Below are positions 61,303 through 64,000 of a stretch of DNA of 64,000 bases, in pieces. This stretch comes from Tsukamurella tyrosinosolvens (lineage in GTDB: Bacteria; Actinomycetota; Actinomycetes; Mycobacteriales; Mycobacteriaceae), in the NCBI RefSeq assembly GCF_900104775.1, contig NZ_FNSA01000003.1, positions 1,984,001 to 2,048,000 on the forward strand, given 5' to 3'. Within the stretch, counting starts at the first letter, position 1. Every line of letters starts with the position of its first letter. A model generated the notes under the pieces. It made no database searches. It worked only from the letters and a program-made list of their open reading frames with translations, and was not told the DNA's origin. The translations under genes and the position numbers were made by a program.

Positions 61303-62856
61303 TCACGCGGGGCAGGCGCGGGTCGACGGTGCGTCGAGCTTGTCCAGGTACCCGATCAGCGACTTCTGGACGCACGACGAGCGGATCACGGCGCCGTCGC
61401 CGATCCCGGCCCAGGTGACGGCCGAGGGCTGCGCGCCGACGACGGTGAGCTGGCCGGTCAGGGTGTCGAGCGCGGTGCGCGCGGTGAGCGGGTCGGCGGC
61501 GGAGGTGGCGACGACCGACGTCACGCCGAGGTCGGTGAGCTTCGGCGGGGTCGTCATCGTCGGCCAGGCCCCGCAGGTGCCGAGGTCGAGCGCGGTGGCG
61601 GCGCCCAGCCGGAACTCGGGACCCCATTTCCGCGCGGACGCGAGGACCTGGTCTGGGGAGGCCTTGGTGACGGCGTCGGAGCAGCGCGCGACGAACTGGC
61701 CGTCGGTGCCGAGTGCCTCGTCGGCGGTGCGCAGGAGGGCGCGCAGCGGGGCGGCGTCGCCGGACCGTGCGCCCTGGAGCGCGGTGGCGAGGCGGGTGAT
61801 GCGGGCGTCCCGGTCGCCCGGGCCGGTGCCGAGGGTGACGACCACGGCCCGTCGGACATCGGAGTCCGTGAACGAGCCCAGCCGGCCCGCGGCCGCGTCG
61901 TCGATGATCGCGCGCACGGCGCCGGCGGGGTCCGCGCCGAGGGCGCATGTGGGGCCGCATTGGGCGGCGAAGGCGTCGACGGTGGCGGACGTCCCGCGCG
62001 CGGCGTCCTCGGCGCGCTGCAGCTCGGTGCCGCCGTAGCGGACGGGGGAGTCGAGGATCAGCCGCGCGACCTGCTTCGGGTGCTCGGCCGCGTACGCGAG
62101 GGCGGTCGTGGAGCCGTCGCCGACGGCCAGCAGGCCCAGGGCGGGCACGTTCCAGGTGGTGCGGAGCTTCTCGAGGTCGTCGGCCGCTGCGGGCGCGGTG
62201 AAGTCGGAGATCGCGTCGGCGTACGCGTCGCCGCACGTGGTCGAGGCCTTCTGCGCGGACTCGCCGACCTTCGCCACCCGCGTCTCGAGGCTCTGGCCCG
62301 CGGTCCCGCCGCTGCGGAGCACGGACTGATCGTCGGCCGTGCGGCACGTGAGCGCGCCCGACGTCCCGATGCCGCGCCGCTCGACGGCCACCACGGGCCG
62401 GTTCGCCAGCACCGGGCTGTCGCCGGCGGCGAGGGTGGACAGGGCGCGCTGGCCGGTGAACTCGGTCCCGCCCACCAGGACCAGGGGAGCGGCAGTGTCC
62501 GGCGTGCCGGGCACACGCGCCCGCGTCACCGACAGCTTCAGGGGCGCCTCGGCTTGGCCGACGCCGACGGTCAGCGTGGCGCACTGCAGCGTGGCGTTCG
62601 CCGCAGGCGGGGTGCCGTACCGGCCCGCCAGCCGGCTCGTGCAGTCCTGCCAGGCGAGCGGGTCCTTCGCCGAGGCCTTCCACTCCGGCCCCTTCGGCCC
62701 GGCGTCTCCCGAGGGCGACGGTGCCCGACCGCCCTTCCCGAAGTCCGTGACGTAGTCGGGGGTCGGGGCCGGGACCGGTGTGCAGGCGGACACGGCGACG
62801 AAGGCGCCGACGGCGATCCCGGCGGCGGCGAGGGCTCGGGTGCGCGCGTGGGACAT
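61303..62856 (-). CDS. Exported alpha/beta-hydrolase peptidase, lipoprotein (Rv2672-like)
   Basis: This is a 517-residue secreted hydrolase of the tripeptidyl-aminopeptidase group. The signal peptide (ALAAAGIAVGAFVAVSAC) ends in a lipobox with Cys25. PLVLVGGTEFTG, VVAVERRGIGTSG and LLAVGDGSTTALAYAAEHPKQVARLILDSPVRYGG mark the fold, with the serine in GDGST. The C-terminal TAP-like domain has SVVATSAADPLTARTALDTLTGQ. It would release short peptides from proteins in the envelope. The ATG at 62856 is preferred: TACTGT ends 7 nt upstream, a leaderless pattern. Confidence 0.87.
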   Translation of the reverse strand: MSHARTRALAAAGIAVGAFVAVSACTPVPAPTPDYVTDFGKGGRAPSPSGDAGPKGPEWKASAKDPLAWQDCTSRLAGRYGTPPAANATLQCATLTVGVGQAEAPLKLSVTRARVPGTPDTAAPLVLVGGTEFTGQRALSTLAAGDSPVLANRPVVAVERRGIGTSGALTCRTADDQSVLRSGGTAGQSLETRVAKVGESAQKASTTCGDAYADAISDFTAPAAADDLEKLRTTWNVPALGLLAVGDGSTTALAYAAEHPKQVARLILDSPVRYGGTELQRAEDAARGTSATVDAFAAQCGPTCALGADPAGAVRAIIDDAAAGRLGSFTDSDVRRAVVVTLGTGPGDRDARITRLATALQGARSGDAAPLRALLRTADEALGTDGQFVARCSDAVTKASPDQVLASARKWGPEFRLGAATALDLGTCGAWPTMTTPPKLTDLGVTSVVATSAADPLTARTALDTLTGQLTVVGAQPSAVTWAGIGDGAVIRSSCVQKSLIGYLDKLDAPSTRACPA

Positions 62857-62892
62857 GCCGTTCACAGTAACCAGATCACGGAGTCCGGCACG

Positions 62893-63504
62893 TCAGCGCG
62901 CCCAGCGCGTGTAGAGGTAGCCCTCGTCGTCGCCGAGGACCAGGCGTCGCTGCCAGCGGTCGAGCGGCAGGTCGGGGCCGGTGACTATCCGCCTGCCGTC
63001 CCCACCGGCGAGCACCGGCGCGACGGTGAGGCAGAGCTCGTCGACGAGGCCCGCCGCGAGCAGTGCGCCGAGGACGCCGGGGCCGCCCTCGGCGAGCACG
63101 CGGCGGTGGCCCCGCGCGTACAGGTCGCCGAGCACGGCACGCAGGTCCACCGACTCGCCGTGCCCCGAATAGACGATCGGCTCGGCGCCGCTCGGCGGAT
63201 AGAGGCGGTCGGTGCGAGCGATCGTCCCGCGCGTGACGATCGCCAGTGCCGGGCGCTCGGGCGTGCCGTAGTCCTCGTCGCGCACCGTCGCCGCACCCAC
63301 GAGGACGACGTCGGCGGCCGCGCGGAGGGCTCCGAAGACCCGCCGGTCCCCGTCCCCGCCCAGGCCGCCGGACCGGCCCGCCGCGGTGGACGATCCATCG
63401 AGCGAGCTGATCATGTTGGCACGCACGTACGGTCGGCCCTCCGCCAGCGGGTGGGCGTAGGCGAGGGCGAGGGCGGCATCGTCCGCGGGGAGTGGCTCGA
63501 TCAC
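62893..63504 (-). CDS. RibD C-terminal-domain (pyrimidine/dihydrofolate reductase-like) protein
   Basis: This is a 203-residue reductase domain without the deaminase domain of true RibD. It contains YVRANMISSLDGSSTAAGRSGGLGGDGDRRVF, VVLVGAATVRDEDYG, RRVLAEGGPGVLGALLAAGLVDELCLTVAPVLAGGDGRRIV, which are the NADPH and substrate motifs of the RibD_C family. The M. tuberculosis counterpart Rv2671 has dihydrofolate reductase-like structure and can confer antifolate resistance when overexpressed. The GTG start at 63504 lies 6 nt after TACGGT. It is divergent from zapE. Confidence 0.88.
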   Translation of the reverse strand: MIEPLPADDAALALAYAHPLAEGRPYVRANMISSLDGSSTAAGRSGGLGGDGDRRVFGALRAAADVVLVGAATVRDEDYGTPERPALAIVTRGTIARTDRLYPPSGAEPIVYSGHGESVDLRAVLGDLYARGHRRVLAEGGPGVLGALLAAGLVDELCLTVAPVLAGGDGRRIVTGPDLPLDRWQRRLVLGDDEGYLYTRWAR

Positions 63505-63563
63505 GTCACGACCGTAGCGCGGGATTTTTCGACCGCGACGACCAGCGGATATGATCACGACCC

Positions 63564-64000
63564 ATGACGCTGCATCTCGTTGATCGCAACCCGACGGTGA
63601 CGCCGGAGCAGATGGTGGAGCAGCTCGTTCCGCCGGAGATGTTCAGCGAGGTCAGCTTCGACAGCTACATCCCGGACCCGAACGAGCCCACCCAGGCGGC
63701 CGCGGTCCAGACGGGCCGCGCCTTCGTCGCGGACGTCGTCAAGCTCTCCAAGCAGCGGAACAAGAAGGGTCTGTTCGGCCGCAAGAGCACCCCGCCGCAC
63801 GGCGTGGGCCTCTACCTCGACGGCGGTTTCGGCGTCGGCAAGACCCACCTCCTGGCGTCGATCTTCCACAGCGTCCCGTCGCCGAAGTCGTTCGGCACCT
63901 TCGTCGAGTACACCCACCTCGTGGGCGCGCTCGGCTTCAACCAGTGCGTCGAGTACCTCGCCAACCACAGCGTGATCTGCATCGACGAGTTCGAGCTCGA
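63564..64000 (+). CDS. zapE: ZapE/AFG1-family ATPase, partial (N-terminus)
   Basis: This is the first 145 residues of an AAA-type ATPase; the gene continues past the right edge. LYLDGGFGVGKTHLLASIFHS is the Walker A region and VICIDEFEL the Walker B. The family (AFG1 in mitochondria, ZapE in bacteria) is associated with cell division and protein quality control. It corresponds to Rv2670c. TATGAT ends 8 nt before the ATG, consistent with a leaderless transcript. Confidence 0.92.
   Translation, partial: MTLHLVDRNPTVTPEQMVEQLVPPEMFSEVSFDSYIPDPNEPTQAAAVQTGRAFVADVVKLSKQRNKKGLFGRKSTPPHGVGLYLDGGFGVGKTHLLASIFHSVPSPKSFGTFVEYTHLVGALGFNQCVEYLANHSVICIDEFEL

Overview
This window is GC-rich, densely packed actinobacterial chromosome from the Mycobacteriales (mycolic-acid group). 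It has no mobile elements, CRISPR arrays, tRNA or rRNA genes that I could find. Gene content and order at both ends closely follow the Mycobacterium tuberculosis Rv2711-Rv2670c interval: galE-ideR and sigB on the left; sigA-ppgK-suhB-cei-DUF4193-DUF3093-dut-DUF3710 and dxs-RNase D-DUF3000-hemE-hemY-hemQ-msrB-aftC-protease-ribD-like-zapE on the right. The arabinofuranosyltransferase AftC supports an arabinogalactan-containing wall. A genus such as Tsukamurella is plausible, but I cannot prove it from the sequence.

Layout. 1-12.8 kb: iron regulator IdeR, a lysine deacetylase/acetyltransferase pair (acuC plus a GNAT-ACS fusion), sigB with a textbook SigE/SigH-type promoter, a methyltransferase, DUF3099/DUF3039 proteins, a YihY membrane protein, an SF2 helicase, DUF7455 and an EamA transporter. 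12.8-15.8 kb: a Tat-lipoprotein M13 peptidase and a rhomboid-like membrane protein. 15.9-30.8 kb: a large acyl-CoA catabolic locus. It has a TetR-FadE pair divergent from a thiolase, then a continuous 12-gene operon (SDR, SDR, quinone-oxidoreductase-like, HAD, SDR, MaoC, APH-type kinase, three acyl-CoA dehydrogenases, phosphotriesterase-like hydrolase, acyl-CoA ligase). Two identical 16-bp palindromes precede the thiolase and the operon. 30.8-39 kb: monoacylglycerol lipase, MHS-type transporter, a second TetR, another acyl-CoA ligase and a 1058-residue single-chain acyl-CoA carboxylase. 39-43.2 kb: a DUF6069 protein with a MerR-type promoter, a LuxR/NarL two-component system, a membrane protein and an epoxide hydrolase. 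43.2-64 kb: the conserved sigA-dut and dxs-zapE housekeeping segment.

How it works together. The most interesting system is the 19.2-30.8 kb operon. A separate HAD protein, an ACAD11-type APH kinase and an ACAD11-type dehydrogenase sit beside each other as an unfused counterpart of animal ACAD10/ACAD11. They are flanked by a possible lactonase (phosphotriesterase-like), a CoA ligase, a hydratase, dehydrogenases and, under the same palindrome, a thiolase. I infer a route for gamma-lactones or 4-hydroxy acids: ring opening, CoA activation, phosphorylation of the hydroxyl, elimination to enoyl-CoA, then beta-oxidation.

Transcription signals are unusually readable. At least ten genes carry a TANNNT hexamer 6-8 nt before the start codon and no leader, as expected for leaderless mRNAs. 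Perfect GC-rich hairpins separate most convergent gene pairs, two of them with the stop codon in the loop. No gene-free stretch exceeds 300 bases.
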